A DNA stretch of 64,000 nucleotides from Aliikangiella sp965214955 (GCA_965214955.1 CBDCCU010000009.1:682001-746000), one strand, 5' to 3'; positions 35,679-45,690 are shown, counted from the stretch's first letter. A program made the numbers and translations. Notes: a model not told the origin generated them from the sequence alone.

Positions 35679-37382
35679 ATGAAAGCCGTTGTAGAAGCTT
35701 GGCTCGTTAACGCAATTGAACAACTTCAATCGCAAAACGTGCTTCCTGCAGATCTCTCTGCCAAGCCACAAGTAACCCACACTAAAGATAAATCTCACGG
35801 TGATTTTGCCACCAATGCCGCGTTAATGCTGGCAAAACCAGCCAAAAAGTCGCCTAGAGACGTTGCGCAATTAATTGTTGATCTGCTTGGTGAAAAACCA
35901 GAAATTAGCAAAATGGAAATTGCCGGCCCTGGATTTATTAATTTCTTTTTAAGTCAGTCGGCGGCAACGCAAATTATTACTAAAGTGCTTAGCGAAAAGT
36001 CTGAATTTGGTCGCTGTAATGAAGGTCAAGGTAAAAAAGTTCAAGTAGAGTTTGTTTCGGCAAACCCAACTGGGCCTTTGCATATTGGTCATGGTCGTGG
36101 TGCAGTGGTTGGCGATTGTATTTCTCGTTTATTAACCGCAACAGGTTGGGATGTAACTCGCGAATTTTATTATAACGATGCGGGTCAGCAAATTATTAAT
36201 TTAGCACTATCGGTACAGGCGCGTTGCAATAATGTTGATCCAGAAAGTGATGATTGGCAAGACGATTGGTACAAAGGCGAATATATTAAAGATGTGGCAC
36301 AAAGCTACCTTAATAAAGATTCCATTGAGTCCGCTGATAAACAAGTGGTTGGCAAAGGCGATGCCGATGACTTAGAAGCCATTCAAGAATTTGCAGTTGC
36401 CTATTTAAGGTTAGAGCAAGATCGCGATCTTAAAGCATTTGAGGTTGGTTTTGATGTATTTTTCTTAGAGTCTTCTTTGTACGAAAATGGCGATATTGAG
36501 CAAACGGTTAACGCGCTTGTTGAAGGTGGACACACTTACGAGCAAGAAGGCGCGCTTTGGTTAAAAACTACCGACTATGGTGACGATAAAGATCGAGTGA
36601 TGCGTAAAAAAGATGGGGGATATACCTACTTTTTGCCCGATGTTGCTTACCATGCCAATAAGTGGAATCGCGGATTTGGTCGGGTAGTCGATGAATTTGG
36701 CGCCGATCACCACAGCACAGTTAATCGAGTTAAAGCAGGGTTACAAGCGCTTAACTTAGGTATTCCAAAAGATTGGCCAGAGGTGGTGTTGCACCAAATG
36801 GTTACCGTTATGCGCGGCAGCGAAGAAGTTAAAATTTCTAAGCGTGCAGGCAGTTATGTAACTTTGCGCGATATTATTGACGAAGTAGGGCGCGATGCCA
36901 CGCGTTATTTTTTAGCCGCCAGACGCTCTACCTCGCAAATGACATTTGATCTTGAACTAGCGGCTTCGCAAAGCAACGAAAACCCTGTTTATTATATTCA
37001 ATATGCCCATGCGCGAATTTGTTCGGCGCTAAGAAAGCGAAATGAATTGGGAACAGAGGTTGATTTAGCCAATGGCCTAACTCATTTAGACAAGCTTACC
37101 CACAGTCAAGAAATGGCATTGATGGATAAAATGAATCAATACCCTGATTTAATTAAGGTGGCGGCTAAAAACTGTGAACCACATATTATCGCCCATTATT
37201 TGCGTGAACTTGCTGCGGAATTACATGGTTATTATCAACTTGGTGGAAGTAATGAAAACTTGCGCTGGATTGTTGAAGATAAAGATCTATGTGATGCCAG
37301 ATTAGCGCTTATTTGCGCGGTAAAACAAGTGTTGGTTAATGGTTTAGATATTCTTGCGGTTTCTGCGCCGGAGCAAATGTAA
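35679..37382 (+). CDS. argS: Arginyl-tRNA synthetase
   Basis: A class I synthetase charging tRNA-Arg. In 567 residues: the N-terminal tRNA D-loop domain (KSHGDFATNAAL), HIGH-type motif NPTGPLHIGHGRGA, KMSKS-equivalent KISKRAGS, and the anticodon-binding DALR domain at the end. It begins the conserved argS-ftsN-hslVU order. Confidence 0.97.
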   Translation: MKAVVEAWLVNAIEQLQSQNVLPADLSAKPQVTHTKDKSHGDFATNAALMLAKPAKKSPRDVAQLIVDLLGEKPEISKMEIAGPGFINFFLSQSAATQIITKVLSEKSEFGRCNEGQGKKVQVEFVSANPTGPLHIGHGRGAVVGDCISRLLTATGWDVTREFYYNDAGQQIINLALSVQARCNNVDPESDDWQDDWYKGEYIKDVAQSYLNKDSIESADKQVVGKGDADDLEAIQEFAVAYLRLEQDRDLKAFEVGFDVFFLESSLYENGDIEQTVNALVEGGHTYEQEGALWLKTTDYGDDKDRVMRKKDGGYTYFLPDVAYHANKWNRGFGRVVDEFGADHHSTVNRVKAGLQALNLGIPKDWPEVVLHQMVTVMRGSEEVKISKRAGSYVTLRDIIDEVGRDATRYFLAARRSTSQMTFDLELAASQSNENPVYYIQYAHARICSALRKRNELGTEVDLANGLTHLDKLTHSQEMALMDKMNQYPDLIKVAAKNCEPHIIAHYLRELAAELHGYYQLGGSNENLRWIVEDKDLCDARLALICAVKQVLVNGLDILAVSAPEQM

Positions 37383-37386
37383 ATTT

Positions 37387-37965
37387 ATGCCAAAAGATTA
37401 CGCTAGAAAAGCACGCCCCAAAAAGCGCGGAGCCAGCCGAAAAGCTAAGAAAAATAAAGTGCCAGTATCTATGTGGCTATTCACTTTTTTAGTGGTTGGT
37501 GGTTTGGTTGCAGGACTGAGCTACTTAAAACTGGCTCCCAAAAAATCACAGCCAAACCCTATTGAGCCCGCAGCAGAAGCGAAAGGAACCAATACAAAAA
37601 ATGATCAGCAGGCTAAAACTGAGGATTATTCTGATGTGCCTATTTATAATATTCACGACACTTTAACCAACAAAGAAGTTGAAATTCCTGAGGAAGATCT
37701 TAAACCCTCGGAAGATCTTAACAAGTATGTTTATCTAATGCCTTGTGGCTCATTCCGTGAATCATTTAGGGCAGAAGAACTTAAAGCCACCATTGCTATG
37801 ACCGGTAATACTTCTAGCATTAATGCGGTTAAGTCCAATGGCGAAACTTGGTATCGAGTAGAGCTTGGTCCTTACCCAAGAAAACGCAAAGCAGAAAATG
37901 TTCGCCACCGTTTGCAAGACAATGGTGTGCACGATTGTCAGATTATTCCGCGATTAAAAAACTAG
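37387..37965 (+). CDS. ftsN: SPOR-domain cell division protein FtsN
   Basis: 192 residues: a basic cytoplasmic N-terminus (1-26), one membrane helix (27-48), a short linker, and a C-terminal SPOR domain (about 118-190: YVYLMPCGSFRESFRAEELKA..., WYRVELGPYPRKRKAENVR) that binds denuded glycan strands at the septum. Start ATG 37387 lies 4 bases behind the argS stop; a longer frame inside argS is unlikely. Position between argS and hslV is the usual place of ftsN. It is shorter than E. coli FtsN. Confidence 0.85.
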   Translation: MPKDYARKARPKKRGASRKAKKNKVPVSMWLFTFLVVGGLVAGLSYLKLAPKKSQPNPIEPAAEAKGTNTKNDQQAKTEDYSDVPIYNIHDTLTNKEVEIPEEDLKPSEDLNKYVYLMPCGSFRESFRAEELKATIAMTGNTSSINAVKSNGETWYRVELGPYPRKRKAENVRHRLQDNGVHDCQIIPRLKN

Positions 37966-38090
37966 TCGCTGTTAAAAACTAGTCGTTAGCCCTTGAAATC
38001 AAACAATTTGCACCCAAATAATCCAAACACTAATTTATTCAGTTAAACAATATTCTGTTAAACACTTAAAGATATTAGTTGGAGATCCCA

Positions 38091-38636
38091 TTGGAACAAT
38101 ATCGAGGCACCACTATTTTGTCTGTTCGTCGTAACGGTAAGGTCGTTATTGGCGGAGACGGACAAGTTTCACTTGGTAATACCGTAATGAAAGGTAATGC
38201 GCGCAAAGTGAGAACTTTATATAAAGGTAAAGTTATTGCTGGTTTTGCTGGCGGAACAGCCGATGCGTTTACCTTATTTGAGCGCTTTGAAGCCAAGCTA
38301 GAAAAACACCAAGGCAAAATTATGCGCGCCGCCGTTGAGCTGGCTAAAGATTGGCGAACTGATCGTATATTAAGACGCTTAGAAGCTTTACTTGCGGTGG
38401 CAGATCAAGATCATTCATTAATTATTACAGGTAATGGCGATGTGATTGAGCCCGAAGATAGTTTAATGGCAATTGGCTCAGGTGGTCCATTTGCACAATC
38501 GGCGGCTCGTGCATTGCTTGATCATAGTGACCTTAGCGCCAAAGAAGTGGTGCAAGCGGGACTAAAAATTGCGGGTGATATTTGTGTTTACACCAACCAT
38601 AACCATATTTTAGAAGAGTTAGATAGCAATAGTTAA
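38091..38636 (+). CDS. hslV: ATP-dependent protease HslV (ClpQ)
   Basis: The proteasome-like peptidase of the HslVU complex. TTG 38091 preceded by GGAG (6-base gap) is the best start and gives 181 residues; a second TTG at 38079 lies just upstream. The mature N-terminal nucleophile is Thr in RG-TTILSVRRNG, so a six-residue leader (MEQYRG) must be removed, unlike E. coli where only Met is cut. GDGQVSLGNTVMKG and AGFAGGTADAFTLFE are conserved. Confidence 0.95.
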   Translation: MEQYRGTTILSVRRNGKVVIGGDGQVSLGNTVMKGNARKVRTLYKGKVIAGFAGGTADAFTLFERFEAKLEKHQGKIMRAAVELAKDWRTDRILRRLEALLAVADQDHSLIITGNGDVIEPEDSLMAIGSGGPFAQSAARALLDHSDLSAKEVVQAGLKIAGDICVYTNHNHILEELDSNS

Positions 38637-38677
38637 ATCGCTATTTAAACGAAGTAACCAATTAATCGGAAGTATTT

Positions 38678-40003
38678 ATGTCTCAAATGACACCAAGAGA
38701 AATCGTTCACGAACTCGACAAGCATATTATTGGTCAAAGCAGTGCCAAAAAATCGGTGGCGATTGCACTTAGAAACCGTTGGCGCAGAATGCAAGTTGAA
38801 GAGGGCTTGCGTAACGAAATTACCCCAAAAAATATTTTAATGATTGGCCCAACAGGAGTCGGTAAAACTGAAATTGCTCGCCGTTTAGCAAAGTTAGCGA
38901 ATGCACCCTTTATTAAAATTGAAGCCACAAAGTTTACCGAAGTAGGTTATGTGGGGCGTGATGTAGAATCTATTATTCGCGACTTGGTCGATTCGGCCTA
39001 TAAAATGCTCCGCGAACAAGCCCACAATAAAGTCAAAGTTCGTGCCGAAGAAGCGGCCGAAGAAAGAATTTTAGATGCGTTATTACCACCTGCGCGCGGC
39101 TTTGAAAATGAGCCTAAAGAAGCAGACTCTTCTGCGGCAAGACAAATGTTCCGCAAGAAATTTAGAGAAGGCAAAATAAACGATCAAGAGATTGAAATTG
39201 ATATTTCGGGTCCAAAGGTTGGCATAGAAATTATGGCGCCTCCTGGTATGGAAGAAATGACCAACCAACTGCAAGATATGTTTCAGCAAAATACGCCTTC
39301 GCGCAAAAAGAAGCGCAAATTAAAAATTAAAGATGCCTATAAATTATTGGTTGAAGAAGAAGCTGAAAAATTGATCAATCAAGAAGATCTTAAAACCAGT
39401 GCGGCAGAATCGGTAGAAAACAATGGTATTGTTTTCTTAGATGAAATCGACAAAGTTGCTAAAGGTGATAAAGGCTCTAGCGGTGAAGTTTCAAGAGAAG
39501 GTGTACAACGCGACTTATTGCCTCTTGTTGAAGGCTGCACGGTTTCAACCAAATACGGCATGATCAAAACCGATCATATTTTATTTATTGCCTCGGGGGC
39601 TTTTCATTTGTCTAAGCCGTCAGATTTAATTCCTGAGCTACAAGGTCGTTTACCCATTCGTGTTGAGCTTAGCTCATTATCAGCCAGTGATTTTAAACGC
39701 ATTTTAACCGAGCCCGATGCGGCGCTTACTAAACAATACACCGCGCTTATGGCAACAGAAAATCGCAATATTTCATTTACCGATGATGCGATTGATAAAA
39801 TTGCCGAAGTCGCTTGGCAAGTTAACGAAAGCACCGAAAATATTGGTGCACGCCGATTACATACGGTGATGGAAAAGTTGATTGAAGAGATCTCTTTTAC
39901 CGCTTCCGATGAAACTGGTGACTTTGTGATTGATGCAGAATATGTTGATAAACAGTTAGGCGACTTATCCGAAGATGAAGACTTAACTCGCTTTATTCTT
40001 TAA
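38678..40003 (+). CDS. hslU: HslU ATPase subunit (ClpY)
   Basis: AAA+ unfoldase feeding substrates to HslV. In 441 residues: MTPREIVHELDKHIIGQ at the start, Walker A GPTGVGKT (57-64), pore loop GYVGRDVE, an I-domain (about 105-240), Walker B IVFLDEIDK, and the C-terminal LSEDEDLTRFIL tail that docks in HslV. It follows hslV by 41 bases. Confidence 0.97.
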   Translation: MSQMTPREIVHELDKHIIGQSSAKKSVAIALRNRWRRMQVEEGLRNEITPKNILMIGPTGVGKTEIARRLAKLANAPFIKIEATKFTEVGYVGRDVESIIRDLVDSAYKMLREQAHNKVKVRAEEAAEERILDALLPPARGFENEPKEADSSAARQMFRKKFREGKINDQEIEIDISGPKVGIEIMAPPGMEEMTNQLQDMFQQNTPSRKKKRKLKIKDAYKLLVEEEAEKLINQEDLKTSAAESVENNGIVFLDEIDKVAKGDKGSSGEVSREGVQRDLLPLVEGCTVSTKYGMIKTDHILFIASGAFHLSKPSDLIPELQGRLPIRVELSSLSASDFKRILTEPDAALTKQYTALMATENRNISFTDDAIDKIAEVAWQVNESTENIGARRLHTVMEKLIEEISFTASDETGDFVIDAEYVDKQLGDLSEDEDLTRFIL

Positions 40004-40010
40004 AAGATAA

Positions 40011-40041
40011 AAAATGCCAATCAAATTTGATTGGCATTTTT
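40011..40041. terminator. Bidirectional terminator between hslU and pit
   Basis: Perfect palindrome aaaatgccaatcaa/ttgattggcatttt with A-run before and T-run after. It serves the converging hslU and phosphate transporter genes. Confidence 0.85.
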
Positions 40042-40074
40042 GTTTATTGGTTTGTTATTTCTTTAAAACAGACC

Positions 40075-41346
40075 CTAAACAAAAACATTCTTAAATATAA
40101 AGAAGAATGTCATTGATAATATTGCCCCCGCTGGCAAGGTTACTACCCAAGAAACGGCAATATTTTTAAGAACACCTAAGTTTAGTGCCGCAATACCGCG
40201 CGCCATACCAACCCCTAAAACTGCGCCAACTAAAGTGTGAGTTGTTGAAATGGGTAGCCCTGTTCCCGATGCAATAACTACAGTAGAAGCGGCAGCAAGT
40301 TCGGCCGCAAAGCCACGGCTTGGCGTAAGCTCAGTTATTTTTTTGCCAATGGTTGCCATAACGCGGCGACCATAAATGGCTAAGCCTGCCACAATACCAA
40401 AACCGCCTACTAGTAAAATCCAAATAGGTAGAGCCGATTTTTTAGCAATTTCGCCGCCACTTTCAACCACGCTAACTACTGCGGCTAATGGGCCAATAGC
40501 ATTGGCAACATCGTTTGAACCATGAGCAAATGCCATGCCGCAAGCGGTAACGACCATTAAAATCGCAAAGACTTTTTCTACGCTGGTGTATTGAAAATCA
40601 GCATCATCCGAAGGTGATAGTTTTAAACGCTGAATAAAATATTTGCCTGCAAGTAAAACTAACACACCAAAACCAACGGCAATAGCGATGCTGGTCATGG
40701 TTTCAAATTTAATACCAACGTGCTTTAAGCCCTTAAATAGGGTGACTAATGCAATCATAAAGCCCGCTAAAAACATATAAAATGGAACGTATTTTTTAGC
40801 ATTAGCTAGTGGGTCATCGGTGTCTAATATGAGCTTTTGCACGCTGGTAAATAAGGCAAAAGCAATGGTGCCTGATAAAACAGGCGAAACTACCCAGCTG
40901 GCAACAATTGATCCAACCTTGCCCCAATTAACAACATCCATGCCAATACCTACGGCGGCAAATCCAACAATTGCACCAACAATTGAGTGAGTGGTAGACA
41001 CGGGCCAACCAAAATAGGTTGCTACAATAAGCCAAATTCCTGCGGCTAGTAGTGATGCCATCATACCAAATACAAGTAATTCGGGGGTTCCAGTGAGTGC
41101 ACTGGTTTCAATAATGCCTTTACGAATGGTTGATGTTACTTCACCGCCTGCTAAAAATGCGCCCGCAAACTCGAAGATCATTGCCACTAAAATAGCTTGT
41201 TTTATGGTGAGTGCCTTTGAACCAACCGAGGTTCCCATGGCATTAGCCACATCATTGGCACCGATACCAAAGGCCATTAACAAGCCAAACATGGCGGCTA
41301 AGGAAATTAAAATTATGTTGTATTCAGTTAATAAACTAAATTCCAT
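40075..41346 (-). CDS. PiT-family inorganic phosphate transporter
   Basis: A 423-residue low-affinity phosphate carrier (proton or sodium coupled). Two signature repeats are present: FGIGANDVANAMGTSVGSKAL near residue 26 and FAHGSNDVANAIGPLAA near residue 273, each followed by multiple membrane helices, plus paired STTHS/STTHT motifs. It follows the DUF47 gene by 26 bases in one operon. Its stop overlaps the dispersed repeat arm at 40067-40080. Confidence 0.93.
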   Translation of the reverse strand: MEFSLLTEYNIILISLAAMFGLLMAFGIGANDVANAMGTSVGSKALTIKQAILVAMIFEFAGAFLAGGEVTSTIRKGIIETSALTGTPELLVFGMMASLLAAGIWLIVATYFGWPVSTTHSIVGAIVGFAAVGIGMDVVNWGKVGSIVASWVVSPVLSGTIAFALFTSVQKLILDTDDPLANAKKYVPFYMFLAGFMIALVTLFKGLKHVGIKFETMTSIAIAVGFGVLVLLAGKYFIQRLKLSPSDDADFQYTSVEKVFAILMVVTACGMAFAHGSNDVANAIGPLAAVVSVVESGGEIAKKSALPIWILLVGGFGIVAGLAIYGRRVMATIGKKITELTPSRGFAAELAAASTVVIASGTGLPISTTHTLVGAVLGVGMARGIAALNLGVLKNIAVSWVVTLPAGAILSMTFFFIFKNVFV

Positions 41347-41372
41347 AGTAATTCTCTCTCAAGTTGGTCAGC

Positions 41373-42044
41373 TTATTTGGCTAATAGTAATTCTAGTCGA
41401 GATCCGACTTGTTGTGATAAATCAGCTAAATCACCGATCCATTCGATAATTTTATACATAAAAATAACATCTATAGCAGGTAGAGATTGTTCAATTTTGA
41501 ATAGTTGTCTTCGTAGTGCGATTTGACTTTTGTCTGACTCATTTTCTAGCTCATCGAGCTGTACCACCATATTTTGCGCAATTGATAGCTCTTTGCCTTT
41601 AAAGCCTGACTCTAAAAGCTCGTCTAATTGAGAAATGGCTAAACAAGCTTGGTTTGTTGCGGCAATTGATTGATTAAGATAAGTGATAAGCTCTTGCTCA
41701 ATGTCGTTGGGGAAATCCATTTGCCTTCCTGTTACTAAGCCCGCAATATCTTTAGCTTTATTAGCAATTTTATCTTGTGAAGAAAGCAGAGAAAGAAGGT
41801 CAGTTCTAGCAACTGGCATAAACAAGCCGCTTGGTAGGTTAAGGCGAAGCTGTTTTTTTAGTTCATCGGCTTCGTTTTCTAAATCGGATATGGCTTGCCT
41901 TGCTTGTTCAACTTGTTCCCAGTTTTGTGCAAATACTTGGGTAAAAAAATCTGGAAGTAACTCAACGCATTGCTCCACTTTTAGCATATGAGTTTGCAAA
42001 GGTTTTATTGGAGAACTTGCAAAAAGATCGAGTATTGGATTCAT
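41373..42044 (-). CDS. DUF47/PhoU-like phosphate transport regulator
   Basis: A 223-residue all-helical cytoplasmic protein of the TIGR00153/DUF47 group (YkaA-like). LFASSPIKPLQTHM at the start, LENEADELKKQLR and DELENESDKSQIALRRQL give two PhoU-like helical bundles that bind metals. It almost always accompanies PiT transporters, as here, and probably modulates their activity. Confidence 0.9.
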   Translation of the reverse strand: MNPILDLFASSPIKPLQTHMLKVEQCVELLPDFFTQVFAQNWEQVEQARQAISDLENEADELKKQLRLNLPSGLFMPVARTDLLSLLSSQDKIANKAKDIAGLVTGRQMDFPNDIEQELITYLNQSIAATNQACLAISQLDELLESGFKGKELSIAQNMVVQLDELENESDKSQIALRRQLFKIEQSLPAIDVIFMYKIIEWIGDLADLSQQVGSRLELLLAK

Positions 42045-42185
42045 TGTTTCCCGCCTGTCAAAACATCAAGTCAGAATAGATGTGAATTTTACGGACAAGC
42101 GTAGGTTATATCTACAAAAATATGAAGGTTTTATGACATAGATTAAATCAAAGCCATAATTATTAATACCCGCGAAGGTTTTGTT

Positions 42186-42821
42186 TTAGGGCGCCAAACG
42201 ATTGATATCCCAACCCATTGCCGATGGCTTATATTCAAATCTATCGTGAAGTCTTGCTCCTCCTCCTTGCCAAAACTCAAAACTGGTTGGTTTTATTCGA
42301 TAACCACCCCAAAAATCTGGCAGTGGAATATCGCCTTTAGCGAACTTAGTTTTCATTTGTTCAAAGGCGTTCATCAAAAACTGGCGTGAGCGAATAGGTT
42401 GACTTTGGTTAGATGCCCAAGCCGCAATTTGACTATTACGCGGGCGAGATAAAAAGTAACCTAAGGTTTGGCTATGACTCAGTTGAGTAGCAATACCTTT
42501 AATCTTTACTTGTCTCTCTAAAGGCAACCAAGCAAAGTGAGCGCTAACTTTACTATTAACTTTTATATCCTGAGCCTTACTACTATTGAGGTTGGTATAA
42601 AAAACTAAACCATCGCTATCAAGCTGTTTTAACAACACAATTCTTTGGCTTGGCTGACCATCATTGTCAACGGTAGCCAAACTCATGGCAGTGCCGTCGA
42701 TCAGCTCCAGCTTGCTAGCTTGCTCTAGCCAAAGCTCTAGCTGAACAATGGGATCATCGTGCAACTCGCCTCGGCGTAGCCCAGATTTTAAGTATTCTCT
42801 GCGTACATCATCTAGTTTCAT
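42186..42821 (-). CDS. pdxH: Pyridoxamine 5'-phosphate oxidase
   Basis: An FMN enzyme making pyridoxal 5'-phosphate. ATG 42821 behind CAGGAAAT is preferred over an in-frame TTG at 42839 and yields 211 residues. Signature blocks: VRREYLKSGL, PSQRIVLLKQ (FMN), YTNLNSSKA, SRPRNSQIAAWASNQS, and the C-terminal EFWQGGGARLHDR. Monocistronic; PLP made here serves MetB, CysK and Kbl encoded in the same window. Confidence 0.95.
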   Translation of the reverse strand: MKLDDVRREYLKSGLRRGELHDDPIVQLELWLEQASKLELIDGTAMSLATVDNDGQPSQRIVLLKQLDSDGLVFYTNLNSSKAQDIKVNSKVSAHFAWLPLERQVKIKGIATQLSHSQTLGYFLSRPRNSQIAAWASNQSQPIRSRQFLMNAFEQMKTKFAKGDIPLPDFWGGYRIKPTSFEFWQGGGARLHDRFEYKPSAMGWDINRLAP

Positions 42822-42840
42822 GCAATTATTTCCTGGCAAT

Positions 42841-42880
42841 AAAAAAGCATCAACTAATCGTTTTGTAGTTGATGCTTTTT
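42841..42880. terminator. Terminator after ftsH
   Basis: Stem agcatcaacta/tagttgatgct with A- and T-runs on both sides, 14 bases beyond the ftsH stop on the minus strand and directly before pdxH. Confidence 0.8.
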
Positions 42881-42893
42881 ACCATTTTAATTG

Positions 42894-44813
42894 TTATGCC
42901 TGTGGTGCAGGGCCACCAATGGGCTCTTGAGGATCTTCCTTTTTATCACCCGAGCTAGCGGTAGGAGTGCTTGGTGTATCATCATCGCTCCAACCATCTG
43001 GAGTGCGAGGTGGTTTATTGTCCATAATGTCGTCAATTTGTTTCGCATCAATGGTTTCATACTTCATTAATGCGTTCGCCATAGCTTCTAACTTGTCACG
43101 GTTTTCATTGAGTAAACGCTCGGCTCTTTGATAGTTTTTGGCAATTAAATCTTTAATTTCTTGATCAATGGTTTTAGCCGTATCATCCGAAACATGCTTA
43201 GTTTGAGTAACCGAGCGACCTAAAAATACTTCGCCTTCATCTTCGGCATAAGTGAGCGGGCCTAATTTATCCGAAAAACCCCATTGGGTAATCATATTGC
43301 GGGCAATATCGGTTGCGCGCTGAATGTCATTAGAGGCACCTGTGGTTACTTTTTCGGGGCCATTAAGCATTTCTTCGGCTATTCTGCCGCCATATAACGA
43401 TGATAACTGACTTTCTAAGTATTCTTTGCTGTAGCTAAAACGATCTTGCTCGGGCAAATACATGGTGACACCTAGTGCTCGGCCGCGAGGAATAATAGAT
43501 ACTTTATAAACAGGATCGTGGCTAGGGACTAATCGCCCAACAATTGCATGACCTGCTTCGTGCCAAGCGGTATTAAGCTTTTCTTCTTCGCTCATTACCA
43601 TAGAGCGACGCTCAGTACCCATTAAGATTTTATCTTTGGCTTTTTCAAAAAATTCTTGAGTAACCGTGCGGCTATTCGCTTTGGCGGCAAATAATGCAGC
43701 TTCGTTAACAAGGTTGGCTAAATCGGCACCCGAAAAGCCTGGTGTTCCACGAGCTATGGCATTAGCACTAACATCATCAGCCAAAGGTACTTTACGCATG
43801 TGAACCTTAATAATTTGTTCACGACCTTTAATATCAGGCAGTCCAACCGTTACTTGACGATCAAAACGACCCGGTCTTAATAATGCAGGGTCAAGTACAT
43901 CGGGTCGGTTAGTGGCGGCAATAACAATAACACCTTCGCCACCGTCAAAACCGTCCATTTCAACCAGTAATTGATTAAGTGTTTGTTCGCGCTCATCGTG
44001 TCCGCCGCCTAAGCCTGCGCCACGGTGTCTACCGACCGCATCAATTTCATCAATAAAGATAATACAAGGTGCTTGTTTTTTAGCTTCGGCAAACATATCT
44101 CTTACGCGTGATGCACCAACACCAACAAACATTTCGACAAAGTCAGAGCCCGAAATAGTAAAAAATGGCACTTTAGCTTCACCAGAAATGGCTTTAGCTA
44201 ACAAGGTTTTACCAGTGCCTGGAGGGCCAACCATTAATACCCCACGAGGAATTTTACCGCCAAGCTTCTGGAACTTGCCTGGCTCTCTTAAAAATTCAAC
44301 TAATTCTGAAACTTCTTCTTTGGCTTCTTCACAACCGGCTACATCGGCAAAAGTAGTTTTAATTTGATCTTCACTTAAAAGTTTAGCTTTGCTTTTACCA
44401 AAACTCATAGCGCCGCCTTTACCGCCGCCTTGCATTTGACGCATAAAGAAGATCCATACGCCAATGAGTAATAACATTGGGAACCAAGAAATAAAGATAG
44501 TTAACAGGGTGCTATCGCCTTCGCGCGGCTCACCCGTGTAATCAATACCTTTGGCAATGGCGGTTTCGGCTAGTTTTTCGTGAGCACCTGGGGCGATAAA
44601 AGCGGTAACTACATCGCCATTGCTGCGGGTGGCTTTTACTTGCTCAATGCCAGCTTCAACCGCAACAATGCGACCACGATCAATTTCTTCAATAATTTGC
44701 GATAATTTCACTTCATTCGACTGCGACTGCCCACCATCGAAATTCTTAATTACCGAAACTAACACCAACCCAATCACTAACCAGAGTAGGATATTCTTAG
44801 TTGTATCATTCAA
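42894..44813 (-). CDS. ftsH: ATP-dependent zinc metalloprotease FtsH
   Basis: A membrane-anchored hexameric protease degrading membrane and regulatory proteins. In 639 residues: two membrane helices (about 7-22 and 103-123), Walker A GPPGTGKT (196-203), Walker B IIFIDEIDA (251-259), SRH region NRPDVLDPALLRPGRFDR, and the zinc site HEAGH (418-422). The tail ends with an acidic, proline-rich stretch. It lies downstream of rlmE in the same direction with a 143-base gap, as in E. coli. Confidence 0.97.
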   Translation of the reverse strand: MNDTTKNILLWLVIGLVLVSVIKNFDGGQSQSNEVKLSQIIEEIDRGRIVAVEAGIEQVKATRSNGDVVTAFIAPGAHEKLAETAIAKGIDYTGEPREGDSTLLTIFISWFPMLLLIGVWIFFMRQMQGGGKGGAMSFGKSKAKLLSEDQIKTTFADVAGCEEAKEEVSELVEFLREPGKFQKLGGKIPRGVLMVGPPGTGKTLLAKAISGEAKVPFFTISGSDFVEMFVGVGASRVRDMFAEAKKQAPCIIFIDEIDAVGRHRGAGLGGGHDEREQTLNQLLVEMDGFDGGEGVIVIAATNRPDVLDPALLRPGRFDRQVTVGLPDIKGREQIIKVHMRKVPLADDVSANAIARGTPGFSGADLANLVNEAALFAAKANSRTVTQEFFEKAKDKILMGTERRSMVMSEEEKLNTAWHEAGHAIVGRLVPSHDPVYKVSIIPRGRALGVTMYLPEQDRFSYSKEYLESQLSSLYGGRIAEEMLNGPEKVTTGASNDIQRATDIARNMITQWGFSDKLGPLTYAEDEGEVFLGRSVTQTKHVSDDTAKTIDQEIKDLIAKNYQRAERLLNENRDKLEAMANALMKYETIDAKQIDDIMDNKPPRTPDGWSDDDTPSTPTASSGDKKEDPQEPIGGPAPQA

Positions 44814-44956
44814 AATGATTTCCTCAGTTTTAATTACTTACAGCATTTGGCTACATTATTAACCCAACTGCCATTTTGTCCAAATATAAACAAACTATAA
44901 TTTGTTTCTTAATATTTATATCAGTTTTTCTTTATTCGCTAATTTCTTAGCTGAAA

Positions 44957-45577
44957 CTAGCCTTTAAAGCCCATTCCGATTAGGTAGACTTCTCTAGAGC
45001 GAGGTCTTGAGGCTTTAGGCTTTCTAATTTTTACTACTTTAAAACTCGATTGGGCATCCTTTTTATAGGTGTCAAAGCCTTCACCCTGAAACACTTTTAC
45101 CGCAAAATTACCATTAGGTTTTAATATTTGACGAGCTAAATCCAGTGCCAATTCTACCAAATACATGGAAGCCGGCTGATCAATTGCATCAACTCCACTA
45201 ATATTGGGTGCCATATCCGAAATTACAAGGTCTGCTTGTTGATTTTCCATTGCGGTTAAAATTTTTTCTAAAACCTCATCTTCACGAAAGTCACCTTGAA
45301 TAAAGTCTACACCGTCTAAATAATCCATTGGGAGTATATCAGTCGCAATAATTTTACCTTTATTACCGACTTTTTTGGCTGCATATTCCGACCAACCACC
45401 AGGTGCGGCACCCAAATCAACTAAAGTTGTGCCAGGCTTTAACAGCCTGTCTTTTTGATCAAGCTCTTCGAGTTTATAAACCGCTCGCGAGCGAACCCCT
45501 TCGTCTTGAGCACGTTTAACAAACTCATCATCGAAATGCTCTTTTAGCCAGCCTTTACTGCTTTTACTTTTCGCCAT
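44957..45577 (-). CDS. rlmE: 23S rRNA (uridine2552-2'-O)-methyltransferase
   Basis: It methylates U2552 of 23S rRNA. A 206-residue Rossmann fold with SAM motif LVDLGAAPGGWS and the K-D-K-E tetrad: Lys in SRAVYKLEELD, Asp in VISDMAPN, Lys in FAVKVFQG and Glu in SREVYLIG. Divergent from yhbY, a common arrangement that groups ribosome-assembly genes. Confidence 0.96.
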   Translation of the reverse strand: MAKSKSSKGWLKEHFDDEFVKRAQDEGVRSRAVYKLEELDQKDRLLKPGTTLVDLGAAPGGWSEYAAKKVGNKGKIIATDILPMDYLDGVDFIQGDFREDEVLEKILTAMENQQADLVISDMAPNISGVDAIDQPASMYLVELALDLARQILKPNGNFAVKVFQGEGFDTYKKDAQSSFKVVKIRKPKASRPRSREVYLIGMGFKG

Positions 45578-45690
45578 AACTTAAAAAGATGTGTTAATCG
45601 GTTAAATTTATCCTATGGAAGCGAATTATTATCTCAAATATTACGAATAAATGATAAAATTAGTACAACTTTTTTTAATTGATAATGAAT

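Noticed and set aside
37952..37986. Short direct repeat ttaaaaactagtcg behind ftsN as an att site
   Set aside because: Only two adjacent copies, with no element between them.
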